A stretch of DNA of 25,394 bases from an uncultured Roseateles sp. (GCA_946886855.1 CAMPJJ010000085.1:1-25394); one strand, 5' to 3'. Positions 15,799 through 24,590 are shown, numbered from the stretch's first letter. Translations and numbers: made by a program. Notes: generated by a model from the letters alone, not told the origin.

Positions 15799-16383
15799 AT
15801 GGAACACGTCCTGCCCGAGCTGCCGTACGACAAGAAGGCGTTGGAGCCGCACATCAGCGCCGAGACGCTGGAGTACCACCACGGCAAGCACCACAAGGCC
15901 TACGTGGACAACCTGAACAACCTGCAGAAGGGCACCGAGTTCGAGAACAAGACGCTGGAAGAGATCGTCAAGACCTCCAGCGGCGGCATCTACAACAACG
16001 CCGCGCAGATCTGGAACCACACCTTCTTCTGGTCCTGCATGAAGCCCAACGGCGGCGGCGCGCCGACCGGCAAGCTGGCCGACGCGATCAATGCCAAGTG
16101 GGGCAGCGTCGACGCCTTCAAGGAAGCCTTCCAGAAGAGCGCCGTCGGCAACTTCGGTTCCGGCTGGACCTGGCTGGTGAAGAAGGCCGACGGCAGCGTC
16201 GACATCGTCAACATGGGCGCCGCCGGCACCCCGCTGACGACCGGCGACACCGCGCTGCTGACCATCGACGTGTGGGAACACGCCTACTACATCGACTACC
16301 GCAACGCGCGTCCGAAGTTCGTCGAGACCTTCCTGAAGAGTCTGCTGAACTGGGACTTCGCCCAGGCCAACTTCGGCAACTGA
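15799..16383 (+). CDS. sodB: Superoxide dismutase, iron type
   Basis: The enzyme converts superoxide to oxygen and hydrogen peroxide in the cytoplasm. The 194-residue protein has all four metal ligands: H27 (YHHGKHH), H74 (IWNHTFFW), D157 and H161 (IDVWEHAYY). Q70 in NNAAQIWNH is at the position where iron enzymes carry Gln in the N-terminal half, whereas manganese enzymes carry a Gln later in the chain; the Fe form is therefore most likely. Length matches E. coli SodB (193). AGGAG precedes the ATG by seven bases. It stands alone, with a candidate promoter and a strong terminator. Confidence 0.97.
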   Translation: MEHVLPELPYDKKALEPHISAETLEYHHGKHHKAYVDNLNNLQKGTEFENKTLEEIVKTSSGGIYNNAAQIWNHTFFWSCMKPNGGGAPTGKLADAINAKWGSVDAFKEAFQKSAVGNFGSGWTWLVKKADGSVDIVNMGAAGTPLTTGDTALLTIDVWEHAYYIDYRNARPKFVETFLKSLLNWDFAQANFGN

Positions 16384-16417
16384 TCCGCGGTCGCCCGCCT
16401 GGCGGGCGCCGATGCAG

Positions 16418-16455
16418 CAACGGCCCGGGAATCACTTCCCGGGCCGTTGTCGTTT
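16418..16455 (+). terminator. Terminator after sodB
   Basis: A 14-bp perfect stem (16418-16431 with 16436-16449) closes a TCAC loop. It is followed by TCGTTT, a short, imperfect T tract. It lies between the convergent sodB and DUF192 genes and may act in both directions. Confidence 0.8.
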
Positions 16456-16492
16456 CAGCGTCCGGATCGCCGTCGCGGCGCTGCCGGCGGGA

Positions 16493-17005
16493 TCATTTGG
16501 GCCACGGGCCGCCGCGCAGCTTGGCGCCGGCCTTGAGGCCGCGCTTGTCGAACCAGCCCTTGTTCATTTCGAGCACGTAGCGCACCGGCTTGGTCGAGCA
16601 GTGCGAGACGTCGGACAGCGGCTGCATCTCGACGATGTTGACGATGGTGCCGTCGTCGCCGACGAAGGCGGCCGACAGCGGGATCAGCGTGTTGCGCATC
16701 CAGAAGCACTGCTGCGACGGCTGCTCGAAGACGAAGATCATCCCGGCGTTCTGCGCCATCTCCTTGCGGGCCATCAGGCCGATGGCGCGTTGCTCGTCGG
16801 TGCGGGCGACCTCGGCGTGGATCAGGTGCATGCCGGCGCCGAGCTCGACGACCGGCAGGCCCGTCTGGGGAATCTGCTGGGCCGCGGCCGGGCCGGCCGC
16901 CGTCAGGGCGGCGACCGCCATGGCAGCGGACAACCCCACCGACAGCGCGGAGGATCGGACGGTCGACAGAAGGGCGGACGATGCCGCATGTTTGATATTG
17001 CGCAT
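16493..17005 (-). CDS. Exported DUF192 family protein
   Basis: The 170-residue protein has a long signal peptide (about 1-43, hydrophobic core 22-40, ending AAAQQ). The DUF192 domain follows (about 52-165). The domain hallmark CFWMRNTLIPL lies at 100-110, preceded by RTDEQRAIGLMARKEM (68-83) and followed by IVNIVEMQPLSD. The domain ends with VLEMNKGWFDKRGLKAGAKL (144-163). The function of the family is not established. It is convergent with sodB and divergent from ccoI, with only 35 bases between the two start codons, so at least one promoter must lie inside the opposite gene. Two cysteines, C100 and C136, could form a disulfide after export. Confidence 0.88.
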   Translation of the reverse strand: MRNIKHAASSALLSTVRSSALSVGLSAAMAVAALTAAGPAAAQQIPQTGLPVVELGAGMHLIHAEVARTDEQRAIGLMARKEMAQNAGMIFVFEQPSQQCFWMRNTLIPLSAAFVGDDGTIVNIVEMQPLSDVSHCSTKPVRYVLEMNKGWFDKRGLKAGAKLRGGPWPK

Positions 17006-17040
17006 GTTGTCACCTCGAGGTTTGGCGGATTATCGCGGCC

Positions 17041-19302
17041 ATGTCGCCCGCCCCAGCCGCCACGGTGTCCGCCGGTGCCCTGGGCGCCGATGCCGGACGC
17101 GCCAATCGCCCCGCTCCCGACGCAGCACTGACGCGCGGCCGTTTCCGCTTGTCCGGCTTGCATTGCGCCACCTGCGCCGGGCTGGTCGAGTCCCTGCTGC
17201 AGGCGCAACGCGGCGTGCGGTCGGCGGAGGTCCAGCCGGCCACCCAGACGCTGATGCTGGACTGGCGGCCGGAGCTCGTGACGCTGGCGCAGCTGCGACA
17301 GGTGCTCGCGCCGGCGGGCTACGACTTCGTCCCCGACCTCGCCGGGCCCGCCCGCGACCTGCGCCGTCGCGAGCATCGCCAGGCGCTCTGGCGCTTGTTC
17401 GTCGCCGCCTTCCTGATGATGCAGGTGATGATGCTGGCGTGGCCGTCCTACGTCGCCGCGCCCGGCGAACTGGCGCCCGACCAGGCCGCGCTGCTGCGCT
17501 GGGGACAATGGGTGCTGACGCTGCCGGTGATGCTGCTGGCCGCCGGGCCCTTCTTCCGCGCGGCGTCGAGCCAGCTTCGCGGACGGCGCCTGGGCATGGA
17601 CGTGCCGGTGGCGCTCGGCCTGGCCGTCGCCTTCGTGGCCGGCAGCGGCGCGACGCTGGACCCCGGCGGTCCGTTCGGGCACGAGGTCTTCTTCGACTCG
17701 ATCACGATGTTCGTGACCTTCCTGCTCGGCGCGCGGTATCTGGAGATGCGCACGCGGCATCGCGCGGCGGCGGCGATCGAACAGGCCGCGGAGGCGCTGC
17801 CGGAGGACGTCGAACGGTTGCGGCCGGATGGCGCCACGGAGCGCGTGGCGATCGAGGCGCTGGGGGTCGGCGATCGGGTCCGCGTCGCGGCGGGCCAGCG
17901 CGTGCCGGCCGATGCGATCGTCGAGGCCGGCACCGGTGCGGCCGACGAGTCGCTGCTGACCGGCGAGTCCCGTCCGGTCGCGAAGGCGCCTGGGGATGCC
18001 GTGCTCGCAGGCAGCCTGAACCTGGCCGGCGTGCTCACGCTGCGCGTGCGCCATGTCGGCGAGCACACGCGCCTGGCCGGCATCCGCCAGCTGATGGCGC
18101 AAGCCGGCCAGGCCCGGCCCACGACGCCGCGCCTGTCGGATCGCGTGGCGGGCTGGTTCCTCGCCGCCGTCCTGGTGCTCGCCGCAGCGGCCGCATTCGC
18201 GTGGCAGGTCGTCGACCCGTCGCGGTCGGTGGCGGTGGCCGTGTCCGTGCTCATCGTGACCTGTCCCTGCGCGCTGTCGCTGGCGGGGCCGGCGGCATGG
18301 GTCGCCGCCGCGGGCGCGCTCGCCCGACGCGGATTGCTCGTGTCGCGGCTCGATGCCATCGAGTCGCTCGCCGACATCGACCGGATCGTGATGGACAAGA
18401 CCGGCACGCTGACCCATCCCGACCCGCGCCCGCATGGCGTGCCTGGCGTTGCGCCGGATGTCGAGGCCATCGCGGCCGCCGCGCGGCTCGCCGGGGGATC
18501 GCTGCATCCGCTGTCGCGCGCACTGGCGGCGACGCTTCCCGCGCCATCCGGCGCCAACGACGGGTGGACCCTCGAGGAGTTCAGCGGCAGGGGCCTGGAG
18601 GGTCTGGACGCTCGCGGGCAGAGATGGCGTCTCGGCTCGCCGCCATGGGCCGCCAACGAACGCCGCCGGCCGGGCACGTCGTCGGACTTGTCCGACGCCC
18701 AGATCGTCCTGACCTGCGCGGGCAGGGTGCGCGCCGCGTGGCGCGTGGACGAACGCCTGCGCGCCGGCGCGTCGACGGCGATCGATGACTGGCACGCGAT
18801 GGGCCTCGCGGTCGAGCTGCTGTCGGGCGACGCGCCCGCACGGGTCGAGGCCGCCGCGAAGGAGGCCGGGATCGCGCCGTGGCGCGGCGGCGCCAGACCG
18901 GAGGACAAGCTCCAGCACCTCACCGCGCTGCAGGCGCGCGGCCACCGCGTGCTGATGATCGGCGACGGCATCAACGACGCGCCGGTGCTTGCGCGGGCGC
19001 AGGTGTCGATCGCGATGGGGCAGGGCGCCGACCTGGCGAAGGCGCGCGCCGACGCCGTGCTGATCTCGGAGCGGCTCGACGCGATCACGGCCGCGTTGCG
19101 GCTCGCGGCACGCACGCGCCGCGTCGTGCGCCAGAACCTCGCGTGGTCGGCGCTCTACAACGCGGTGTGCGTGCCGATGGCGTTGGTCGGCGGGTTGCCG
19201 CCATGGGCCGCGGGCCTGGGCATGGCCACGAGCTCGCTGCTCGTCGTCGCCAATGCCGCGCGGCTCGGCCGCGACGCGGCCGTGCGGCCGCTCCGCGTCT
19301 GA
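17041..19302 (+). CDS. ccoI: Copper-translocating P-type ATPase for cbb3 oxidase assembly (CcoI/FixI)
   Basis: CcoI exports copper across the inner membrane for insertion into the CuB site of cbb3 oxidase. The 753-residue P1B-type ATPase has an N-terminal metal-binding domain with LHCATC (C42, C45) and eight expected membrane helices. It carries the actuator motif TGES (307-310), the transmembrane metal site CPC (408-410), the phosphorylation motif DKTGTLT (D452), the HP dipeptide (H489 in SLHPLS), and the hinge GDGINDAP (641-648). The start at 17041 has no good ribosome site and sits 35 bases from a divergent gene. Assignment to CcoI rather than the CopA detoxification type rests on the following ccoS-ccoNOQP genes. 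The ccoI-ccoS pair lies upstream of the structural genes here rather than downstream as in many alphaproteobacteria. Confidence 0.94.
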   Translation: MSPAPAATVSAGALGADAGRANRPAPDAALTRGRFRLSGLHCATCAGLVESLLQAQRGVRSAEVQPATQTLMLDWRPELVTLAQLRQVLAPAGYDFVPDLAGPARDLRRREHRQALWRLFVAAFLMMQVMMLAWPSYVAAPGELAPDQAALLRWGQWVLTLPVMLLAAGPFFRAASSQLRGRRLGMDVPVALGLAVAFVAGSGATLDPGGPFGHEVFFDSITMFVTFLLGARYLEMRTRHRAAAAIEQAAEALPEDVERLRPDGATERVAIEALGVGDRVRVAAGQRVPADAIVEAGTGAADESLLTGESRPVAKAPGDAVLAGSLNLAGVLTLRVRHVGEHTRLAGIRQLMAQAGQARPTTPRLSDRVAGWFLAAVLVLAAAAAFAWQVVDPSRSVAVAVSVLIVTCPCALSLAGPAAWVAAAGALARRGLLVSRLDAIESLADIDRIVMDKTGTLTHPDPRPHGVPGVAPDVEAIAAAARLAGGSLHPLSRALAATLPAPSGANDGWTLEEFSGRGLEGLDARGQRWRLGSPPWAANERRRPGTSSDLSDAQIVLTCAGRVRAAWRVDERLRAGASTAIDDWHAMGLAVELLSGDAPARVEAAAKEAGIAPWRGGARPEDKLQHLTALQARGHRVLMIGDGINDAPVLARAQVSIAMGQGADLAKARADAVLISERLDAITAALRLAARTRRVVRQNLAWSALYNAVCVPMALVGGLPPWAAGLGMATSSLLVVANAARLGRDAAVRPLRV

Positions 19303-19333
19303 GCGGCTTGAACCTCTTGAGCGAAGACGCCCC

Positions 19334-19480
19334 ATGGACATCCTCTACCTGCTGATCCCCTTGTCGGTGGTGCTCGTGCTGCTGGTGCTGGCCGTGTTCG
19401 GCTGGGCCGTGCAGGACGGTCAACTCGAGTCGCTGGACCGGGAAGGTCAACGAATCCTCGAGGACGACGCGTTAGCTTGA
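19334..19480 (+). CDS. ccoS: cbb3-type oxidase assembly protein CcoS
   Basis: This 48-residue protein has one membrane helix (about 4-26) and the family tail [16 protein letters not shown] (30-45). CcoS is needed for haem and copper incorporation into cbb3 oxidase in Rhodobacter. It begins 31 bases after ccoI; no strong ribosome site is visible, so it may be coupled to ccoI. Its TGA (19478-19480) lies inside an FNR-type palindrome. A longer in-frame extension to 19253 would overlap ccoI and is not needed. Confidence 0.93.
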   Translation: MDILYLLIPLSVVLVLLVLAVFGWAVQDGQLESLDREGQRILEDDALA

Positions 19481-19490
19481 CGCGCGTCAA
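19477..19490 (+). promoter_or_regulatory. FNR/Anr-type binding site of the ccoNOQP promoter
   Basis: TTGACGCGCGTCAA is a perfect palindrome of the form TTGAC-N4-GTCAA, a variant of the FNR consensus TTGAT-N4-ATCAA. Its centre is at 19483.5. If this is -41.5, transcription would begin at about 19525 and the -10 hexamer would fall at 19513-19518, where the sequence is AACAAT (four of six matches to TATAAT). This is the class II activator arrangement. The leader to the ccoN ATG would be about 32 bases. The likely activator is the FNR-type protein encoded at the right edge. Confidence 0.82.
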
Positions 19491-19556
19491 CACGCGCTTC
19501 GAGACGGCGCCGAACAATCGCCGGCATCCGCGCAACAAGCGCCTCGAGGAGCCAGC

Positions 19557-21029
19557 ATGGCAAGCAAATCAGAGTCGGAGGGAGGACGTGCCATCACACC
19601 CGGTGATGCGCCCAGCTATGAGGACGGTGTGGTCCGCGCTTTCTCGCTGGCCGCGGTGCTGTGGGGCGTGGTCGGGATGGCGGTCGGCGTGATCATTGCC
19701 GCGCAGCTCGCCTGGCCGGCACTGAACTTCGGCATCCCCTGGCTGAGCTACGGCCGCCTGCGGCCGCTGCACACGAACGCGGTGATCTTCGCCTTCGGCG
19801 GCTGCGTGCTGATGGCCACCGCCTTCCACGTCGTGCAGCGCACCTGCCATGTGCGGCTCTTCGCGCCGGGGCTGGCCTGGTTCACCTTCTGGGGATGGCA
19901 GCTGGTGATCGTGCTGGCCGCGATCACGCTGCCGCTGGGCCTGACGACCGGCAAGGAATACGCCGAGCTGGAATGGCCGATCGACCTCCTCATCGCCGTC
20001 GTCTGGGTGTCCTACGCGATCGTGTTCTTCGGCACGATCGGCGTGCGGCGCGTGCGCCACATCTACGTGGCCAACTGGTTCTTCGGCGCCTTCATCATCG
20101 CCGTCGCGCTGCTGCACATCGTCAACAGCGCCGAGATCCCGGTGTCGCTGACCAAGAGCTACTCCGCCTACGCCGGCGTGCAGGACGCGATGGTGCAGTG
20201 GTGGTACGGCCACAACGCGGTCGGCTTCTTCCTCACGGCGGGCTTCCTCGGGCTGATGTACTACTACATCCCCAAGCAGGCCAACCGGCCCGTCTACAGC
20301 TACCGGCTGTCCATCGTCCATTTCTGGGCGCTGATCTTCACCTACATGTGGGCGGGTCCCCACCACCTGCACTACACGGCGCTGCCCGACTGGGCGCAGA
20401 GCGTGGGCATGCTGTTCTCGCTGGTGCTGCTGGCGCCGAGCTGGGGCGGGATGATCAACGGCGTCATGACCCTGAGCGGCGCCTGGCACAAGCTGCGCGA
20501 CGACCCGATCCTGAAGTTCCTCATCGTCGCGCTGTCCTTCTACGGCATGTCGACCTTCGAGGGGCCGATGATGTCGATCAAGACCGTCAACGCGCTCTCG
20601 CACTACACCGACTGGACCGTCGGCCACGTGCACAGCGGCGCGCTCGGCTGGGTGGGCTTCATCTCGATGGGCGCGCTGTACCACCTGATCCCGCGCATGT
20701 ACGGCCGCGTCGAGATGTATTCCAGGCGCGCCATCGAGCTGCACTTCTGGATCGCCACGCTGGGCATCGTGCTCTACATCGCCGCGATGTGGATCGCCGG
20801 CGTGATGCAGGGCCTGATGTGGCGCGCGGTGAACCCGGACGGCACGCTGACCTGGACCTTCGCCGAAGGCGTCAAGGCCACCTATCCGTTCTACGTGGTG
20901 CGTCTGCTCGGCGGCCTGCTGTACCTCGGCGGCATGTGCCTGATGGCCTGGAACGTCGTGATGACGGTCCGTGTCGGCCGGCCCGCCCGTCATCCCATTC
21001 CCGGCGCCGCGCTCGCGGCCGCCGCCTGA
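19557..21029 (+). CDS. ccoN: cbb3-type cytochrome c oxidase subunit I (CcoN)
   Basis: CcoN is the catalytic haem-copper subunit that reduces oxygen to water in the inner membrane with very high affinity. The 490-residue protein has about twelve membrane helices. Metal ligands are placed as in the cbb3 family: H72 (RPLHTN, low-spin haem b), H219 (WWYGHNAVG, CuB), H269 and H270 (GPHHLHY, CuB), and H357 and H359 (GHVHSG, haem b3 and haem b). Y263 (FTYMWAG) lies 44 residues after H219, the same spacing as the Tyr-His crosslink of the Pseudomonas stutzeri enzyme. GAGGAG precedes the ATG. The gene follows an FNR-type site and leads a four-gene operon. Confidence 0.97.
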   Translation: MASKSESEGGRAITPGDAPSYEDGVVRAFSLAAVLWGVVGMAVGVIIAAQLAWPALNFGIPWLSYGRLRPLHTNAVIFAFGGCVLMATAFHVVQRTCHVRLFAPGLAWFTFWGWQLVIVLAAITLPLGLTTGKEYAELEWPIDLLIAVVWVSYAIVFFGTIGVRRVRHIYVANWFFGAFIIAVALLHIVNSAEIPVSLTKSYSAYAGVQDAMVQWWYGHNAVGFFLTAGFLGLMYYYIPKQANRPVYSYRLSIVHFWALIFTYMWAGPHHLHYTALPDWAQSVGMLFSLVLLAPSWGGMINGVMTLSGAWHKLRDDPILKFLIVALSFYGMSTFEGPMMSIKTVNALSHYTDWTVGHVHSGALGWVGFISMGALYHLIPRMYGRVEMYSRRAIELHFWIATLGIVLYIAAMWIAGVMQGLMWRAVNPDGTLTWTFAEGVKATYPFYVVRLLGGLLYLGGMCLMAWNVVMTVRVGRPARHPIPGAALAAAA

Positions 21030-21050
21030 TCGCCCGTCAAGGAGCACGCC

Positions 21051-21677
21051 ATGGCCCACACCCATGCCCCCGCCCGCGGTCACGAGCGCATCGAGACCAG
21101 CAACTTCCTGATGATCGTGCTGGTGCTGCTGACGGTGATCGTCGGCGGCATCGTCGAGATCGTCCCGCTCTTCTTCCAGCGCTCCACGACGCAGCCGGTC
21201 GAGCACCTGAAGCCCTACACGCCGCTGCAGCTCGCCGGCCGCGACATCTACATCCGCGAGGGTTGCTACAACTGCCACTCGCAGATGATCCGTCCGCTGC
21301 GCGCGGAGACGCTGCGCTACGGCCACTACTCGGTGGCCGGCGAGTTCGTCTACGACCACCCCTTCCAGTGGGGCAGCAAGCGCACCGGGCCGGACCTGGC
21401 GCGCGTCGGCGGCAAGTACAGCGACGAGTGGCACCGCCTGCACCTGACCAACCCGCGCGACCTGGTGCCCGAGTCCAACATGCCCGCCTACGCGTGGCTG
21501 GCCGGCGCGGCGCTCGATCCGAACGAGCTGGCGCCCAGGATGCGCGGGCTGCGGACCGTCGGCGTGCCCTACACCGACGAGCAGATCGCCCGGGCGGCCG
21601 GCGAGGTCCGGGGCCGCACCGAGATGGATGCCGTCGTCGCCTACCTGCAGGTGCTGGGCACCGCGCTCAAGCCCTGA
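21051..21677 (+). CDS. ccoO: cbb3-type cytochrome c oxidase subunit II (CcoO), mono-haem cytochrome c
   Basis: CcoO passes electrons from CcoP to CcoN. The 208-residue protein has one N-terminal membrane anchor (about 19-41) and a periplasmic cytochrome c domain with a single haem site, C72-x-x-C75-H76 in EGCYNCHSQ. The axial methionine is M143 in ESNMPAY. The sequence around [15 protein letters not shown] and [20 protein letters not shown] is diagnostic of CcoO. It begins 21 bases after ccoN, with AAGGAG upstream. Confidence 0.97.
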   Translation: MAHTHAPARGHERIETSNFLMIVLVLLTVIVGGIVEIVPLFFQRSTTQPVEHLKPYTPLQLAGRDIYIREGCYNCHSQMIRPLRAETLRYGHYSVAGEFVYDHPFQWGSKRTGPDLARVGGKYSDEWHRLHLTNPRDLVPESNMPAYAWLAGAALDPNELAPRMRGLRTVGVPYTDEQIARAAGEVRGRTEMDAVVAYLQVLGTALKP

Positions 21678-21689
21678 ATGGAGGACCGC

Positions 21690-21863
21690 ATGCCCGACAT
21701 GGATCTGAATGCGCTGCGCGCCGCGGTGACGGTGGTGTCGCTGCTGGTGTTCGTCGGCATCGTCGTCTGGGCCTACGCCCGGCACAACCGCGAACGTTTC
21801 GAAGACCTGGGCGCGCTCGTGCTGACGGACGAGGACGCGCCCCGAGGAGGTCGCCATGAGTGA
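21690..21863 (+). CDS. ccoQ: cbb3-type cytochrome c oxidase small subunit CcoQ
   Basis: The 57-residue protein has one membrane helix (about 12-31, VTVVSLLVFVGIVVWAYA) and a charged cytoplasmic tail (RHNRERFEDLGALVL). CcoQ stabilises the oxidase, especially in oxygen. Two ATGs are possible: 21678, directly after the ccoO stop, and 21690. I prefer 21690 because GGAGG (21680-21684) precedes it at good spacing. The stop overlaps the start of ccoP by eight bases, which indicates coupling. Confidence 0.9.
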   Translation: MPDMDLNALRAAVTVVSLLVFVGIVVWAYARHNRERFEDLGALVLTDEDAPRGGRHE

Positions 21864-22758
21864 TTTCGTTTCGGACGGCTGGTCGCTGTTCGTGGCCGCG
21901 GCGACGGTGCTCGGCCTGGCGCTGTGCCTGGCGCTGCTGATCATCGCCAGCCGCCGCAAGGTGATGGCCGAGGACAACTCCACCGGCCACGTCTGGGATG
22001 AGGACCTCCGCGAACTCAACCACCCGCTGCCGCGATGGTGGATGGTGCTGTTCGTGCTGACGGTGGTGTTCTCGGGGGGATATCTGGCGCTCTATCCCGG
22101 ACTGGGCGCGTACGCGGGCTCGCTGAGCTGGTCCAGCACCGGCCAGTACGAGGCGGAGCAAGCCCAGGCGCGCACCGAGATGCACAGGCTCTATGCGAAG
22201 TTCGACGGGGCACCGGTGGAAGCCTTGTCGCGGGATCCGCAGGCGAAGGCCATCGGCGAGCGGCTCTTCGCCAACAACTGCGCGACCTGCCACGGCTCGG
22301 ACGCCAAGGGCTCGAAGGGCTTCCCCGACCTGACCGACAACGACTGGCTCTACGGCGGCAGCGGGGACACCATCGTCCAGACCATCACGCTGGGGCGCGA
22401 GGGCACGATGCCGCCGATGGCGGCGGCGGTGGGCAGCGGCGAGGACGTGCGCAACCTCGCGCACTACGTGCTGAGCCTGTCGGGCAGTCCGCACAATTCG
22501 GTGGCCGCGGCACTCGGCAAGTCGAAGTTCAGCGCCTGCGCGGCGTGCCATGGCATGGACGGCAAGGGCAACCCCGCCCTGGGCGCGCCCAACCTCACCG
22601 ACAAGGTCTGGCTGCACGGCTGGGGCGAGTCCGCCATCGTCGCCATGGTCAACAACGGCAAGCACAGCCACATGCCCGAGCACGGCTCGCGCCTGAGCCC
22701 GGAGCAGATCCGCGTGCTGGCGGGCTACGTCTGGGGACTCTCCCACGAGCAGCCCTGA
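21856..22758 (+). CDS. ccoP: cbb3-type cytochrome c oxidase subunit III (CcoP), di-haem cytochrome c
   Basis: CcoP accepts electrons from soluble cytochromes and passes them to CcoO. The 300-residue protein has two membrane helices (about 10-31 and 60-82), which marks it as the two-helix CcoP type. Two periplasmic cytochrome c domains follow: C142-ATC-H146 with axial M185 (GTMPPM), and C228-AAC-H232 with axial M273 (SHMPEH). The motif TGHVWDEDLRELNHPLPRWW (43-62) is typical of CcoP. GAGGAGG lies just before the ATG. Confidence 0.97.
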   Translation: MSDFVSDGWSLFVAAATVLGLALCLALLIIASRRKVMAEDNSTGHVWDEDLRELNHPLPRWWMVLFVLTVVFSGGYLALYPGLGAYAGSLSWSSTGQYEAEQAQARTEMHRLYAKFDGAPVEALSRDPQAKAIGERLFANNCATCHGSDAKGSKGFPDLTDNDWLYGGSGDTIVQTITLGREGTMPPMAAAVGSGEDVRNLAHYVLSLSGSPHNSVAAALGKSKFSACAACHGMDGKGNPALGAPNLTDKVWLHGWGESAIVAMVNNGKHSHMPEHGSRLSPEQIRVLAGYVWGLSHEQP

Positions 22759-22778
22759 GTCATGAGCGTTCTTGAGCC

Positions 22779-24227
22779 ATGAGCCATCCCGAAGTCCGTG
22801 CCGTCTCGCTCTACGAAGCCGAGGCCAAGATCTACCCCCGCGCCGTGCACGGCTGGTTCGCCGTGTGGCGCTGGGCGCTGGTCTGGGTCACGCAACTGCT
22901 GTTCTACGGCCTGCCGTGGCTGTCGTGGAACGGGCGACAGGCGGTGCTCTTCGATCTGGAGGCGCGCCGCTTCCTGATCTTCGACCTGATCCTGTATCCG
23001 CAGGACTTCATCTACCTGACGGCGCTGCTGGTGGTGTCGGCGTTCGGGCTGTTCTTCTTCACCGCGGTGGCAGGGCGTCTGTGGTGTGGCTACGCCTGCC
23101 CGCAAACGGTCTACACGGAGATCTTCCTCTGGATCGAGCGCCACACCGAAGGCGACCGCGCCGCGCGCATCCGTCTCGACCGCGCCGGCTGGACGGCGGA
23201 GAAGCTGCTGCGCAAGAGCGGCAAGCATGCGGCGTGGCTGGCGGTGTCGCTGTGGACGGGCTTCACCTTCGTCGGCTACTTCGAGCCGATCCGCGCGCTG
23301 GGCGCCGACGCTGCCGCGCTCGCGCTCGGCGGGTGGTCGCTGTTCTGGATCCTGTTCTACGGGCTGGCGACCTACGGCAACGCCGGCTACCTGCGCGAGC
23401 AGGTCTGCAAGTACATGTGCCCGTACGCGCGTTTCCAGAGCGCGATGTTCGATCGGGACACGCTGATCATCAGCTACGACACCGCGCGCGGGGACCCGCG
23501 CGGGCCGCGCTCGAAGAAGGCGGACCCGTCGGCGATCGGCCTGGGGGCTTGCGTCGATTGCCAGCAATGTGTCCACGTCTGCCCCACCGGCATCGACATC
23601 CGCCAGGGTCTGCAATACGAATGCATCGGCTGCGCCGCGTGCATCGATGTCTGCAACGACGTGATGGACAGGTTCGGCTACAGGCGCGGGCTGATCCGCT
23701 ACGCGACGCAGAACGGCATGAGCCACGGCTGGACGGCGGCGCAGCAGTGGCGCCGTGTGTTCAGGCCGCGCGTGCTGGTGTACGGCGCGATCCTGGTGCT
23801 GGTCTCCGGCGGCCTGGTCTGGAGTCTGGCTGTCCGCATGCCGTTCAAGGTCGACGTCGTGCGGGACCGGGCGACCCTGGCGCGCGAGGTCGAGGACGGC
23901 GTGGTCGAGAACCTCTACCGGCTGCAGGTGATGAACGCCGCGGAATCGACGCAGCGCTTCGTCCTCGATGTGCAGGGCATCGAGGGCCTGCGCGTGGTGT
24001 CGCCGTCTGGCGAGCTCGCGCTCGGGCCTGCCGAGGCGCGGTGGGTCACCGTCGCGCTGCGCTTGCCGCCGGACGCCGCGCGGGCGCTGGGCGCCGGCGC
24101 GCATCCGATGCGCTTCGCGATACGACGCGTCGTGTCGTCCGATGCACCATCCCATGCGCCGTCCGTGTCCGCTGCGCCTGCCGAGCGCCCGCTCCTCGAA
24201 AAATCCACCTTCGTCGTGCCGCGGTGA
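22779..24227 (+). CDS. ccoG: Cytochrome c oxidase accessory protein CcoG, 4Fe-4S membrane protein
   Basis: CcoG (RdxA/FixG) is a membrane iron-sulfur protein that reduces Cu(II) to Cu(I) for cbb3 assembly. The 482-residue protein has membrane helices at about 31-48, 78-98, 156-172, 184-204 and 333-351. Cysteine motifs are WCGYACP (C103, C107), CKYMCP (C210, C214), a ferredoxin-type cluster motif CVDCQQCVHVCP (C258, C261, C264, C268), and a second one, CIGCAACIDVC (C282, C285, C288, C292). A periplasmic Ig-like C-terminal domain (about 360-482) completes the family architecture. It begins 20 bases after ccoP; no strong ribosome site is visible. The tail after about residue 450 is Ala/Ser/Pro-rich and may be flexible. 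Confidence 0.95.
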   Translation: MSHPEVRAVSLYEAEAKIYPRAVHGWFAVWRWALVWVTQLLFYGLPWLSWNGRQAVLFDLEARRFLIFDLILYPQDFIYLTALLVVSAFGLFFFTAVAGRLWCGYACPQTVYTEIFLWIERHTEGDRAARIRLDRAGWTAEKLLRKSGKHAAWLAVSLWTGFTFVGYFEPIRALGADAAALALGGWSLFWILFYGLATYGNAGYLREQVCKYMCPYARFQSAMFDRDTLIISYDTARGDPRGPRSKKADPSAIGLGACVDCQQCVHVCPTGIDIRQGLQYECIGCAACIDVCNDVMDRFGYRRGLIRYATQNGMSHGWTAAQQWRRVFRPRVLVYGAILVLVSGGLVWSLAVRMPFKVDVVRDRATLAREVEDGVVENLYRLQVMNAAESTQRFVLDVQGIEGLRVVSPSGELALGPAEARWVTVALRLPPDAARALGAGAHPMRFAIRRVVSSDAPSHAPSVSAAPAERPLLEKSTFVVPR

Positions 24228-24276
24228 GCGCGGCCGGATCGATCCTTCAGCCTTTGACTCTGCACAAGGCGCGGAC

Positions 24277-24576
24277 ATGACGACAACGCGAACGACGACA
24301 ACCCGCTTCGGCGATGCGGACCTGCCGACCAGCGGTCCCTGGTGGCGGCACCCGATGATGTGGTTGGTGGTCGGAGGCCCGACCGTGGTGGTGGCGGCCT
24401 CGGTGGCGACGCTGGCGCTGGCGATCACGCATCCTGATCCGGTGGTGCGGTCGACGAGTGCCGTCGACCGCAGCGGCGTCGCCGCCGACGAGATCGACGA
24501 CGCCACGAAGACACCCGGAAGAACGCCCGCGATGAACGCGCGCAACCATGCGGCGACCGGCGGCCAGGCGCGCTGA
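24277..24576 (+). CDS. Short FixH/CcoH-like membrane protein
   Basis: This 99-residue protein follows ccoG by 49 bases. It starts with a Thr-rich stretch (MTTTRTTTTR). Its centre, GPWWRHPMMWLVVGGPTVVVAASVATLALAI at about 20-50, forms one membrane helix of the FixH/CcoH type, followed by THPDPVV. Full FixH/CcoH proteins (about 150-180 residues) then carry a periplasmic domain of beta strands. Here only about 45 polar residues follow, ending in MNARNHAATGGQAR. I recall short ccoG-linked proteins with a similar ARNHAATG ending in Burkholderiales, so it may be a standard short variant and not a truncation. Its role is presumably in cbb3 assembly. No frameshifted remnant of a FixH domain is visible, since the fnr-like gene begins 15 bases later on the other strand. 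Confidence 0.72.
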   Translation: MTTTRTTTTRFGDADLPTSGPWWRHPMMWLVVGGPTVVVAASVATLALAITHPDPVVRSTSAVDRSGVAADEIDDATKTPGRTPAMNARNHAATGGQAR

Positions 24577-24590
24577 CCGCGCGGGAGCCG

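Noticed and set aside
16903..19341. An 812-residue minus-strand open frame
   Set aside because: It is antisense to ccoI, whose P-type ATPase motifs are complete, and runs into the DUF192 gene in another frame.
19569..22019. An 816-residue minus-strand open frame
   Set aside because: It is antisense to ccoN, ccoO and ccoQ, which carry all expected haem and copper ligands.
22772..24280. A 502-residue plus-strand frame over ccoG
   Set aside because: It is the wrong frame. The ccoG frame at 22779-24227 carries the ferredoxin-type cysteine motifs.
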